A stretch of 64,000 bases of DNA from Lunularia cruciata. Taxonomy: Eukaryota; Streptophyta; Marchantiopsida; Lunulariales; Lunulariaceae. The translations under genes were made by a program, and so were the position numbers. The notes under the pieces are model-generated. The model ran no database searches. It saw only the letters and a program-made list of their open reading frames with translations, and was not told the origin of the DNA. The stretch spans positions 54,537,493-54,601,492 of the forward strand of contig OX419759.1 in the NCBI GenBank assembly GCA_948567375.1, given 5' to 3'. Below, piece by piece: positions 48,199-58,826 of the stretch (its first letter is position 1; each line of letters begins with the position of its first letter).

Positions 48199-49790
48199 CT
48201 ACACTGGGCCCTTGGGAGCAATAGTGTCATGCTCCCGACCACTAGAGGTCCCAACCTCTATGCAAAAAACTCCTTCCACTCTGGCTGCAAGCTCCACACA
48301 TCCTCTAGCTGCATCCCATGTGGACCAAGGGTGTAATCCAAGTAGCCCACGCTCACCTGGATGGACTCCAAGTAGACCACTCTCCCTAGTAGCTACTAGA
48401 TGTGTCCCAAGAATACCATGTCCACTCAGTCCATCGCTCCCAGCATGTGCCTGAATTGTCTCGATAGGCACAGGGCTCACAAGTGTCCGAGTGGTGATGC
48501 CTATCAAGCGCATCCTACGCTGCTCTGCCAAGCCAAGGCTCACAATCCAGGTCAAACAGTTCAGGTCCATAGCCTGACCTAACACCTGACGCCTGGATGC
48601 CTCTAACACTGCTGGAACAGCGGTAATACCAGTGCAAAAACCCATCGACCGCTCTCTCTCATCAGCATTGGGCTCCACCAACTGCTGTAACTGTGAGTCC
48701 CAAACAAGTCCAGGTCCTCCCTCTCAAAAAGCATGAGAGCTTGGGAAACTCATGAGTGTGGGAAATGCATCTCTAGGCTGTCCAACTAGGTTTACCACTG
48801 CCATAGGTGACCTATCAGCCACTACCACTGTCTGAGACTGACGTCCAACATCCAAGATATCATCAACAAGAATGTGGTCTAGTCGTTGAATCCCATCATA
48901 ACTACGCTGTAGAACCTCTCTGGGTAAAAGGTTCGTCCACCAAAGACAAAGACAATGAGCCAGTGATCCCACTTTGGCTGCATCTAACAATACAGCAGGT
49001 CCCATCCATGAATGGACCTGATGTGTACTCGCCACCACTCTAGTGCAAGAATCACCCATCAATGGAACGTTCTCCAAAAGGTAAGCTGGAGAAACAGACT
49101 GATGAACCTGGAGATGTCGTAATATCCGTAACATCTCCCAAAACACACCAGAACAAGGATCCTAAAGACCCAAACCGTGGCCCGCATGTGTATGTCCCTG
49201 ACATGGCCATCCAGAAATCACCAAGTGAATAGGCCCATGTCTCTCTAGGTCATGCGCCCCTAGTAAGGAAATGTCTCCTGGTAAGGCCTTTTGGTAACCT
49301 CTGACTGCTGACATCGGTAATAACTCCGGATACCGATAGGCCAAGTGTGCCACATGATGTAGAGAGACTCGCCTAGCAGTCTCATCTCTCTCTACATACA
49401 AGTACCTCTGTACTCGAATACCCGCCTGTAACACCGCAGCTAGTCCGGTGCTAATCCCACCAAACAACTCCAATAGGCATATCCCCTCTACTGGATACTG
49501 CCAAGCAATGAGTGTGGTATCCAGAGGTGTCAAAGCAATCGCATCTGGAGGCTCATCCTCACACTCATCCCCTGATGGTACGAAGGCTCCATTCCAAGCC
49601 TGCTGCACCAACTAATCTGCATGCTGCTGCAATGCCTCCTCTGAACTCCACAATGGAACATCCAGGTGGATGGAACAATCCCACTCGTACTCCAAAGTTG
49701 AGTGATCTCCTCTGGTACTGGAGTATCCTCTGCATGGGCGTTCCCCTCCAACAAGTCACCAGGCCAAGTAACTGCACCGCTGAAAGCTAA
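48199..49790 (-). pseudogene. Cytosine-C5 DNA methyltransferase domain within the retrotransposon polyprotein
   Basis: One frame on the minus strand with three internal stops (TAG about 49614, TAG 49162-49164, TGA 48724-48726). Motif I is ICLLELFGGISTGLAAVLQA (S-adenosylmethionine binding). Motif II is about VQRYLYVERD. Motif IV is HLVISGWPCQGHTHAG, with the catalytic Cys at 49201-49203. Motif VI is AYLLENVPLMGDS (ENV, about 49066-49074). Then come a variable target-recognition stretch, motif IX DERERSMGF (about 48640-48660) and motif X-like LGQAMDLNCL. The order is canonical, unlike the permuted DRM enzymes. The motif I wording (LF.GI.TG) recalls DNMT3. It lies between protease and RT. Retroelements with such domains are reported, as I recall, from dinoflagellates and charophyte algae. 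No activity is expected from this copy. Confidence 0.92.
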
Positions 49791-50069
49791 AACTGATGTT
49801 GCCATGGTCCCAGACTGTAGTGAGCCAAGACTGCCACTACTGAAGCGTACTAGTAGGCGACATACCCGTCCCTCACCAGACTGCCAACCAGGTCTATAAG
49901 AGGCTGTCTCCTCCCAATAGTCAATGCTGAAACCCATAGGGTATAACACTGCTCCCCCAACTAGCACATCATATAACTCAGCTATCGTCGCAATAGCCTG
50001 AGCTCTCACCACCGAGCTATCAGTCGGATGACCAGGCTGAACCTAGACAACAAGCTCTCCACGTGTGAT

Positions 50070-52495
50070 GTATTAAGTCAAACCACCACCAAGAGATGTT
50101 TGGATCTGAAATGGACACCTCTCCACATCGGTCTTCCGTAACTCCAGACCGACAACTACAGCCTTCCCCAACATAAGGGGCTGCGCACCAGAGTCTAACA
50201 AAACTCTCTGTGGTGTATAGACCTTCCTTGAAGGTCCCACCAAACAAAAAATCCCCCTCTGGTTATCCAATAGGACAACACCAGGTGTAAACCGCGCTCT
50301 CTCAAAGGCTGGTCTAGCTGGCAACTCCTCCAGTCTAGCCGTTGCTGCCTGCCATAAACCACTGGTCGCTGAACGGATCCCATGCTCCTCAACCAAGTCA
50401 GCTCCACTACCAACCACCTCTGCTCTAGTAGTAGGAACTGCACCATCCCTACTCTCACACAACGTGGCAGCCAACCGGAATACTGGGGCTGGGTCAACTT
50501 CCAATGTAAACATGTCACTGGCTGAAAATAAAGGATGCCGCATAATCAACTGAGCCGCCCCCAACATCATGCTAGACTCAATCTGTGTAGTAGCAGGTGG
50601 CTGACTAGCAAGTACTCCATCAGGTACTCCATCACCACCTACCACACCTGCACTGGGACGTCTAGGAACCATGGATGTCGTCTGTAATGCCTCAGATAGC
50701 GTGAAAGACTGGGGAAGTTTGACCTGTCTCCCAACCTCTCCTCTCTATGGGTCCAACTCCACTGATGCTCCTCTAGGCTTTGGAGCACGTACTGCACTCC
50801 TAGTCACTGCTGCAGATGCATCCACCTGTGCTTCTCCGCACATGAAGTCCAAAGCATCTCTATCACAAGCATATGAGGTGGAAACCTCAGCACCCGAATC
50901 TGATCTCCTCTAAGCAATAGCCATACTAGCCAATCTCTGCTCCAACTGCTCAATCCGAGTAGCCATAGCTGTGTCAGAAGTAAGGGCAGGTACTGCACCC
51001 CTACTAGGTGTAGATCCTCTACCACCACCTCTACCACCTCGTCCTCCATGAACTGGAGCTCCTCTACTACTTGCCATAGCAGCCCTACCACTCCGTAACT
51101 CCAGGTGTAGGTCAAAACACCGGTCACTAGTGTGACCAAATCTGTGGTAGTGCTCACACTGCCTCTGTGCTGGCTATGATGCACCAGAGGTATCAGGTCC
51201 GCTGCCCTGAGTACACTCTCTCCTATGGTGAGGTCCACCACAAGTCCAACAAGCAACACTACCACTCATTGGCTGCTGCTGACCCAAAAATGAGGGTAAG
51301 GGTCTAACTCCACTAGGCCCTCCACTCGCTCCATAGGATCTGGGCTGTCCACCTTGTCCTTGAAAACCAACTAGGCATGGTGCACTCTGCTGCACTCTAG
51401 AAGAAGTCACAACCGTGGATGAGGTCTCTCTACCAAATCCAACTGTCACCACTCTCTCCTCCACCATGTTGAGCTCAATACGCTCAGCCAAACCAAAGAC
51501 TACTGCCAAAGTGGGCAAAGTAGCCTGCAACAATGGAGCATCATAAACTCTACGTCGCAACTCCCTGTCCAGTATCCCACACCAAAACTGGACTGCCTAG
51601 GCCTCAGTAACTCCCTGAGTGAAACTGATCAGCCGCCTAATGCGAGTATATGCCTCGCGTAGGCTCTCTCCAGCCTTTCACTGGAACTCCTGCAAGCTCC
51701 TCAGCTTGTCAGTCCGCACTCCCTGGTAGTTCTGCCTTAAACATAGGAAGAACTCAACCATGGGGTTAAACCCCGGTACCACACCACCTCCTGCAGCGGT
51801 ACCTCCACTCGTAGTAGCACTATCTCCAGCTAGTGCACCTCCACTAGCTCCACCAACACTACTCAAGCTAGAACTCGTGAGTACAGCCGATCTACTCCTG
51901 GCCACCAAGCTTGAAGTAATGGAGACGTAGTGTGGAGACCAATAATGTCTCCATAACTCAATCTCCTCCAAATGAGCTCTCTTGAACTCATGGTAGTCAT
52001 CCATCGGCGGACCCTCCAGATGCTGAAACAACCCCTTCGATGCCATGAAGGGTGTGAACAAAGTCGGGTTCCGCATCTGCTGCAGATCACACCAACTATC
52101 AAACTCCTAGATGAAGTCATCCAACTCAATGGCACCCACTGTACCAGAGTAACACCTAGGGCCTTTGGAGGCCCCATAAATCTCGTCCATGTCCCACAAC
52201 AACGGTGCGGACACACCAAGTGCACTCTCAACTGAATCAGCTCCTGTGTCGAACTCCAACTCAGAGTCAATCTCCTCCCTCACTGGGACCTGAGATACAG
52301 GCTGATACCGAGTACCACTCCGAGTAAACCCACTGCGTACTGTAGGGCTAACTCCTCTGGAATCTCCAAAGAACTCCGTCGTGACCAAGTAACTGCAACA
52401 AGAAACCCGAACCACCAACTGCAACCGCAAGTCGCAACCGCAAGTACCCCACCAAGTGCCAACACCACCACGTGCCAACACCAACTAGACACCAC
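50070..52495 (-). pseudogene. Methyltransferase element gag and protease
   Basis: One frame on the minus strand with about eight stops. Gag core: MVEFFLCLRQNYQGVRTDKL, then after a TGA KAGESLREAYTRIRRLISFT and WCGILDRELRRRVYDAPLLQ. The zinc knuckle ACWTCGGPHHRREC (51213-51251) is C-x2-C-x4-H-x3-C. A second, CEHYHRFGHTSDRC, has its second Cys replaced by Tyr. A glycine/arginine-rich linker (HGGRGGRGGGRG) follows. The retropepsin active site is RVLLDSGAQPLMLGK (Asp about 50221-50223), intact. The frame continues to 49530 (VGGAVLYPMGFSIDYWEET), so gag-protease and methyltransferase are in different frames, joined by a shift near 49700. Confidence 0.85.
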
Positions 52496-52499
52496 CCAC

Positions 52500-53516
52500 T
52501 AATGTAACTCTAACCGAGATAACTACACTAGGGGAAAGGCAACCTATAACCTGCCATCATAACACGCACTCTCACGGTCTGTAGGTCATCACTTCCTGCC
52601 TCACCGGAGAGAAACAAAGGTAGTCTGACTGGTCATCACTCCAGCCTCACCACCGAGAGCACACCAGAGCACCAACGCTCAAAAGTCAGGGCACCTCACA
52701 CAAACGTGGTGCACAAACAAGAAGTAGAGAATGGAGGGGATCCAATCACAAGAAATCTAAACAAAAACCCTCCATCTCATAACACAACACGAGACTGACT
52801 CTGCCACCATTTGGCATTTGACATAAGAGCAGTTCGTATCTAAGTCCTAAGCTACTAGGATCACCAAGAATGGGATCAAATTGCCTCTCCTAGCCAAAGC
52901 TACATGTGTATAGATAACAGTGGCGCAGTCACTAGGACAACAAGTGAGGGTGGACCAGTTGGCTAGAGCACCAATCTAGGAACAAGAGATCTAGGGGTCA
53001 AACCCTGTTGCGCACAATCTAGCAAGAAAGGCAGATTTTGCCAACCAATGACCAAGATCTACTCTAAACTAGCTAGCCTCACGCCAGCAAGCTGGCTTGC
53101 TGGCCCTTCTGGGCCTTCGTAGCCTCTCATAGCCCACAGCCCTATGCCTTGAAGCCTCACTTCAGCCAAATGAGGCCTTTCTTGTTGCCACTTCAAAACC
53201 TCCTCCAAAATTGGCAAAACTTCTCCAAATCTGCAAAAGTCCTCCAAACTAGCGAAAACTCCTCCAAATCTGGCCTAAAATCTGACGTAAACCCTAAAGA
53301 TGGCTGTCCGCCAAATCCCCCACTAACTTTCCACTCTTGCCAAATTGACAAAATGGGTTTTTCCAAATCACAATTTCATGAGAAGAGCTTCCCAACTCCA
53401 CCTTCAGTTTCACTTTCTAAGCCCAACTCGCAGCAAATTGGTCCTGCCTTCACCTCATGAGCTCAAAATCACAACACTGCTCAAAAATTGCTCCTTCTTT
53501 GCTCGAAATTTGGCCA
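52500..53516 (-). other. 5' leader (or LTR U5 extension) of the methyltransferase element
   Basis: About 1 kb between gag and the part of the LTR shared by both ends. It contains a CT-rich low-complexity stretch (CCTCCAAA repeats, about 53190-53290). It also has the possible primer site TGGTGGCAGAGTC (minus, near 52800), beside TGTCAAATGCC. If that is the primer site, the real LTR is about 1.3 kb and the left LTR is internally deleted. Confidence 0.45.
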
Positions 53517-54134
53517 GCGCTTCCGCACACCGTCTGCCTAACTGCCAAATCTGAATCACTTGAACGAGCTTTTGCACACTAGGGAAACACAGAACTTGAA
53601 TCGAGCTACCATGATCCACCAAGCTTGGAGATACCACCAACACTCAACGTTCCTTCACCCGATTTCCCCCTGACTTCACTTCTCTGATGTAATCAGATTG
53701 CTTAACACTTTCAACTCAACTCAGATCAGTACTTGATCTGTCACTCTATAAACTGCCAACAACTGGGCACTGATTACAGTCAAGCCACACCCACTCAAGC
53801 ATAGAGAATCTAGGTGACGCTCGCCGGCCTCTGTCCACCATAGCCAGGAACTCGAAGGCTCAACATCAGAGAAGTGAGCTCTCTGGAGCTCACTTCAAAA
53901 CTATACCCCCCCAGACTTGAGCTAGCACTGGAACCCTAACGGTCCCGCTGACGGCACACTCGACGGTGCGAACGGTGCAAAGTGACGGTGGGCCCTACCG
54001 TGAAGTCAGTACCCTGAACACCAAATCAGATTGTCAGAAAGTAGTCCCTGAGAAACTACTAGAATAACTCTAACTACTATCATTGGAACTCCAGTGTCCA
54101 AGCAACTAGATGCGGAACTACAAATGGCGTGATA
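53517..54134 (-). repeat. Methyltransferase element, 5' LTR (part shared with left LTR)
   Basis: It matches 44204-44817. Ends GGCGTGATA, where the left copy has GGCGTGACA, so the terminal dinucleotide CA mutated to TA. Flanked on the right by GGCTT. Confidence 0.88.
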
Positions 54135-55691
54135 GGCTTGATCCACACCATGAATACAAACTTATCTTCCTCTAAAGCTTGCTCTATGGCTACTTTACTA
54201 ACAACTTCCCTTCTAGGGACTCATCTCTCTTCCAAGCTTGCTCCATGGTTGCCTTCTTGGCAAACTTCCCATCTTGGGACTCCACTTCCTTCAAGGTTCA
54301 CTCTATGGCTACCTTCTCGACAAACTTCCCATCTTGGGATTGACTATTCTTAGGTGTCTTACTCAAAGGTGCCGGACAACCTAATCAGAAATTCCTACCT
54401 TGGTGTTGTACTTGAATTTGGCATTGGGTCCAATTGAATTGAACCTTATGACGCTCAAGCCAAGGTAGATCTAGAATGATATCAGTGTAGAGGTGCCACT
54501 ACAAACCTCATACACTCTAAATACTCCTTCCCAATCTTGAAGGTAACAAGATGCAAGGTGTGGAATGCAAAACCCTTTCTACCATCCACCATCATCAAAC
54601 TACTTCTAATCATTGGCTTGATAGGAATACCCATTCCTTTGCTACTTGCATTGACATGCAATTCTTTGAACTTCCAAAATCAACCAAAATCCTACAACCC
54701 CGATTAGATATCATACCTTGCAAGTGAAGCAAACTTACATTGGTTGAGCCTTCAATCCCATTGGAACTAATCAAGCTCTCAATAAGCGGCTTGAAATCTA
54801 CTATTGGGATTCCTCGTTTCCCTGATCATTCCGCTCCACAACCTCCACTTGGGCAACTTGTTGAGGTTGTCCATTCTTGAGTGGACATTCAACAATGCGA
54901 TGCCCCAATTGGCAACAATAAAAACAACCATCATTTTGTCACAATTTCTCTCTATTTGCTGTGCCAAGTGGTCTTTGTTGAATGGCATCAATCTCCATGG
55001 GTGCTGGCTCCTCCACTTGTGTGTAGTGTACTGGTAGGCTTTGTGGAGGTCGAGGTCGAGACCAAGTTGTTGCCACCAAGGAATCAAAATGTTTGGCCAA
55101 CCGCATGGCTTTCTCCAAGTGTTGTGGCTCTTGCATGATTACCTCTAATTTGGTTCTCACCTTCAAGCCCCTCACAAATTGATCCAGAGCTTCACCTTCC
55201 AATATATGTGGAATTTGCATGATGGTGTTTTGGAACTACGTGATGTAACTTCTTATAGAGCCAATCTGTTTCAACTTTGCCAACTTATCTCGTGCAGCTT
55301 GTGTGGTATTTATAGCTTGGATTTTGACTAATTATTGCGCTCTTGAATTCTGCCCATGTTAAGATTGGTGTAACAATTTGTCATTCCGCTTGCTCCACTT
55401 AGAATCTCCATTATATCTTTGTTACTCCATCCAATTGGCTAGAAGCCAAGAGAATCTATTTTTGCTTGTCTTGTAGATTGGTAGCTTCAAAATAACATTC
55501 AAAATCAAACAAAAAATTCTCCATTGCACCCGGAAGATTCTTGCTTTCAAATACCTTGGGTTTAGAGAATCTGATCTAATCTTCTCCTTCTTGAATTGGT
55601 ATTCTCTCCACCTGCTCTTGTAGTCAAAGATTTCATTCATCCAACAATCGAGTAAGGTGCTCAATTTGTTGCTACATAGCAAAGATAACAT
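54135..55691 (-). pseudogene. Element B gag, zinc knuckle and protease
   Basis: Gag: FSWLLANWME (55422 side), then HILEGEALDQFVRGLKVRTK and HLEKAMRLAKHFDSLVATTW. The knuckle CFYCCQLGHRIVEC is a complete C-x2-C-x4-H-x4-C. In the protease region near 54660 the active site reads ILVDFGSSKNCMSMQ, where DSG has become DFG, so it is dead. The last 220 bases are the protease-RT linker, broken off by the 10-kb insertion at 54134. Confidence 0.8.
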
Positions 55692-55950
55692 CGGGTATTG
55701 CCGCTATGGTTGCTACACTATCACACCAATCCCAATCTATCTAATTTATTAACACATAGAAATAGCACGTCCACCATTTTCCATAAGTTACAATAGGAAG
55801 CACCAAGTGTTCCTCAGATATGGTGATTATATACAAAAAATCTTGTCCAAAGTGTGAGTTGATGAATTGTGTGAAACGATGCTTGGGTAGTATTTGGACG
55901 CAAAAATCCCAATGGTTTGGTGGTCCATAAATTCCATCCATCCCATTCTT

Positions 55951-55962
55951 GCTTTGATACCA
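55951..55962 (-). other. Primer-binding site, tRNA-iMet type
   Basis: GCTTTGATACCA on the + strand is TGGTATCAAAGC on the minus strand. It matches the complement of the plant initiator tRNA-Met 3' end (TGGTATCAGAGC) at 11 of 12 bases, one base from the LTR edge. Confidence 0.85.
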
Positions 55963-55963
55963 A

Positions 55964-56375
55964 TGTAAAAGACCACATCCAAGGAGAGAAATAAGAGAAT
56001 GGAAACTCACATTAGGACACTTGAATGAGGGAAAACTCCGAATGCCAAACATAAGCTTTGGCTTTGGTATTTATAGGTAGCATACAAGGCCCTTGAGAAA
56101 CTTCTCAAGAAGCTTCCTCAAGCCGCTTTCTTAGAGTGCTAGCCAAGTTAACTAGGAAGCTTCTCAAGAAGCTTCCTTCTAGAAGCCGCCTACTTGGTGT
56201 GCAAGCTAAGCTAGTTGGAAGCTTCTAGAAGCTATTTACTTGAGGTGCAAGCTAAGCTAGCCAGGAAGCTTCCCAAGAAGCTTCCTAGATACTTTTGGAA
56301 TATTCTAGGCTAATTTGTCTTATGTGCTACTTCGTAAGCCCGACTAATTTCATCGTTAAACTCCATATTGTTACA
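55964..56375 (-). repeat. Element B 5' LTR
   Basis: 412 bp, TGTAAAAGACC to ATTGTTACA, both termini intact. Contains the three-unit array GAAGCTTCTAGAA (56218-56230), further GAAgcTTC pairs, and on the minus strand a TATA box CTATAAATACC (56076-56067). The primer-binding site lies at about 55951-55962 on its left. Confidence 0.92.
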
Positions 56376-57490
56376 AATACCATCTACACACAAGTATGGT
56401 CCCAATATAACCAAGGAGGAGAAGGTGAGATTTGAGAAGATTTTTTGTAAATTGATCCATGTGTTTGCTTTCAATTACAAGGATCTAAAGGAAGTCACAT
56501 TGGAGGAGCACAAGATAGAGGTAGAATCACATGCAAAACTAATCCGCCAAAAGCAATCTCACATTACCCACCAATAGCTTTGGTTCTGAAAGAGGAGATT
56601 GATAAGCTCAAGGAAGTTGGATTTATCCATGAGGTGGAGAATTTAGAATGAGTGTCTCTAATTTTGATTGTGAAGAAAAAAATGGCAAGCTTTGGGTATG
56701 TATGGATTACAAGAAGCTCAAAGTTGTTACTAAGAATGACTATTATTCTTTGCCACTCATAGATGAGATCTTGGAGGAGGTTGTAGGTCATGAGAGGTAT
56801 AATTTTGGAGATGTTTATAGTGGGTATAACCAAATCAAGATTGCACCAAAGCATAAACAACTCACCACATTCACCACACCTTGGACAAATTATGCTTTCA
56901 AGGTCATGCCTTTTGGGCTTTGTTATGTTCCAACCACATTCAAATAGTTCATGAACAAGATATTTGAACTTTTCATTGGGAAATTTTTGAGAGACTTCAT
57001 TGATGACATCTGTATTTATGGGAGGAAGGAGGAGCACTTTGAGCACATGATCAAGGTCTTACAATGCTTGGATGAAGCAAATGCATCATTCAACCTAAAG
57101 AAGTGCAATTTTAGTTGTGAAGAAAGTCTACTTTTGGGGCACATCATTTCCAAGGATGGAATAGAAATTGATCTTAAAAAGGTGAGGAAAATCTCAAACC
57201 TTTCATTTCCTTCAAGCTTGATAAAGTTATGACAATCCTTGGGGATGGTTGGGTACTATAAGAGCTTCATCTTCTCATTTTCCAACAAAGATTATGCATT
57301 GACCGTCTATATGAAGAAGGATGTACAATACATGGTAATTTTGGAGTACAAGGAGGCTCTCAAAGCTTTTGAGGAGCTCAAGCAATCCCTTGTTGTAGCT
57401 CCAATTATTACTAAAGTTGATTGGAGTAAGCATTTCATCCTCTACACTACTGCTTCCAATGTAGCTATAAGATGCACTCTTAGACCAAGA
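56376..57490 (+). pseudogene. Element G reverse transcriptase
   Basis: YGPNITKEEKVRFEKIFCKL, then IALVLKEEIDKLKEVGFIHE, GKLWVCMDYKKLKVVTKNDY (block 2), FGDVYSGYNQIKIAPKH, FKVMPFGLCYVPTTFK and FLRDFIDDICIYGRKEEHFE. The catalytic FIDD box is kept. Thumb and connection: LLLGHIISKDGIEIDLKKVR, MVGYYKSFIFSFSNKDYALT. Stops at about 56577, 56948 and 57230. It resumes the element cut at 39974. Confidence 0.85.
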
Positions 57491-58034
57491 TGAGCATGAT
57501 CATCCAATCAAGTTTAGCAAGAATTGGAGCTATAACAAGGGATTGCTTGAGCTCCTCAAAAGTTTTGAGAGTCTCCTTGTCCTTCAAAATCACCATGTAT
57601 TCTACACCCTTCTTCATGTAGATGGTCAATGCATAAACCTTGTTGGAAAATGAGAAGATGAACTTCTTATAGTACCCAACTATCCCCAAGAATTGGTATA
57701 ACTTTGTCAAGCTTGAAGGGAATGAAAGGTCTAAGATTTTCCTCACCTACTCAATATAAATTTCTATTCCATCTTTGGAAATGATATGCCCCAAAAGTAG
57801 ACTTTCTTCACAACCAAAAATGCACTTCTTTGAGTTGAGTGATGCATTTGCTTCATCCAAGCATTTCAAGACCTTCATCAAGTGCTCAAAGTGCTCCTCC
57901 TTCCTCCCATAGACACAAAATTCCTCAATGAAGTCTCTCATAAATTTCCCAATGAAAAATCCAAATACCTTGTTCATGAACCGTTGGAATGTGGTTGGAG
58001 CATTACAAAGCCCAAAAGATATGACCTTAAACAA
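57491..58034 (-). pseudogene. Inverted second copy of the G-family RT palm
   Basis: On the minus strand: FKVISFGLCNAPTTFQRFMN, FMRDFIEEFCVYGRKEEHFE (catalytic DD became EE), LLLGHIISKDGIEIYIE and GIVGYYKKFIFSFSNKVYAL. It covers the same stretch as 56900-57430 on the + strand but pointing the other way, making a foldback with arms of about 530 bp. The source may be a second family member (like element H) joined by recombination or inversion. Confidence 0.8.
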
Positions 58035-58074
58035 CCATGCTAAGACATTTCTCTATCACACATAGAGTAACTAC

Positions 58075-58826
58075 ATCCTATAAGCCAAACTCCAATGTCT
58101 TGATAAAGTGAACCAATCAGACCTTGTGCATGATGTTGGCCAAAGATGTAGAAATGGAAGGAGCTAAACATCATTGGGACAAGGGGATTCATGTAGTTTT
58201 GTGGGAGTATAGGACAACCATGAAGATATCTACCTGATATTCTCCATTTCATTTGGTATATGGTATTGAGTCTACCTTACCTATTCCCTTTGATCTACCT
58301 TCCATCCAAAACATTCATAGGAGATTGAAGAAAGCACAAGTAGATGATGCATAGAAATCAAGGAAAGATCAACTCATGGAAGTAGTAAGAGGCAAGAGCA
58401 GTTGCAATGGTTTGAGTGGAGCAAGCGCAAATGAGATAAAAAGAGAGCTATGATAAGAGGCATGGCAAGAAGAAGGTGGAGCTCTTCAAAGAAGGTGATT
58501 GGGTAATGTTATTTGATTCCATTTGATTCAAGAGAGTGTAAAAGAAGTTTTTGCCTAAATATTTTGGACTTTTCATAGTAGAGAAGCTGTGAGAAAATTA
58601 CACTTATGATCTCAAGGAGTTAGGAGGAGAGAGTGTAAAGAAGTTTTTGCCTAAATACTTTGGACCTTTCATAGTGGAAAAGCTATGGGACAATTACACT
58701 TATGATCTCAAGGAGTTGGGAGGAAGAACCTTTGATAAGATTAACCATGATAAGTTGAAGATGTATCTTGAAAGGTAGAGAGACCTTCACTCCAAGGACA
58801 AAGTGAAATCTTAGTTTGGGGGTAAA
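58075..58826 (+). pseudogene. Element G integrase C-terminal end and polypurine tract
   Basis: HHWDKGIHVVLWEYRTTMKI, then SPFHLVYGIESTLPIPFDLP, the conserved 'W.YRTT...SPF.L.YG.E' block of plant gypsy integrases. A tandem duplication of about 97 bp (from 58531 and 58628) repeats FLPKYFG-type coding (GAAGTTTTTGCCTAAATA). The segment ends with TTAGTTTGGGGGTAAA, a clear polypurine tract touching the 3' LTR at 58827. The catalytic integrase core is missing, lost at the foldback junction. Confidence 0.8.

Larger units (their letters stand above)
44094..54134 (-). mobile_element. Ty3/gypsy-like retrotransposon encoding a DNA methyltransferase and a PHD finger, 10 kb
   Basis: GGCTT flanks the insertion (44089-44093 and 54135-54139). 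The empty site reconstructs as CAATCGGCTTGATCCACACC, matching element A near 37330 (one base different). Minus-strand order: 5' LTR (53517-54134 at least), long leader, gag and protease (50070-52495), cytosine-C5 DNA methyltransferase (48199-49790), RT/RNase H/integrase (45656-48151), PHD finger (45098-45240), 3' untranslated region, 3' LTR (44204-44817). It is richer in G+C than its chromovirus host. All coding parts carry premature stops, and the frame changes at least twice. A primer site is unclear: TGGTGGCAGAGTC at about 52800 (minus) matches TGGTATCAGAGC at 9 of 12 bases but would imply a 1.3-kb LTR. Confidence 0.92.
39975..56375 (-). mobile_element. Element B: Ty3/gypsy chromovirus carrying two further insertions
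   Basis: LTRs are at 39975-40400 and 55964-56375, flanked by the 5-bp duplication AATAC (39970-39974 and 56376-56380). The right LTR is preceded by GCTTTGATACCA. On the minus strand this gives TGGTATCAAAGC, close to the plant tRNA-iMet primer site TGGTATCAGAGC. The left LTR is followed by TATTCCCCCGCCGC, a polypurine tract on the minus strand. The coding order matches element A, with which it is closely similar throughout. A solo LTR (43012-43747) splits its RT, and the 10-kb methyltransferase element (44094-54134) splits the protease-RT linker. Without those two it would be about 5.6 kb, the same as A. Confidence 0.92.

Noticed and set aside
48199-49790. Methyltransferase as an independent host gene captured by chance between two elements
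   Set aside because: Same strand, position between protease and RT in two separate copies, and no introns or flanking non-element sequence.
52795-52812. Primer-binding site TGGTGGCAGAGTC (minus) for the methyltransferase element
   Set aside because: Not called as a feature. It matches the tRNA-iMet site only 9 of 12 and would need a 1.3-kb LTR not shared by the left end. Mentioned as a possibility only.
44094-54134. Considered a plant pararetrovirus or DNA virus integrant because of the extra enzymes
   Set aside because: Paired LTR segments, a 5-bp-type target duplication, and a gypsy-type gag, RT and DDE integrase identify an LTR retrotransposon. No movement or coat protein is seen.
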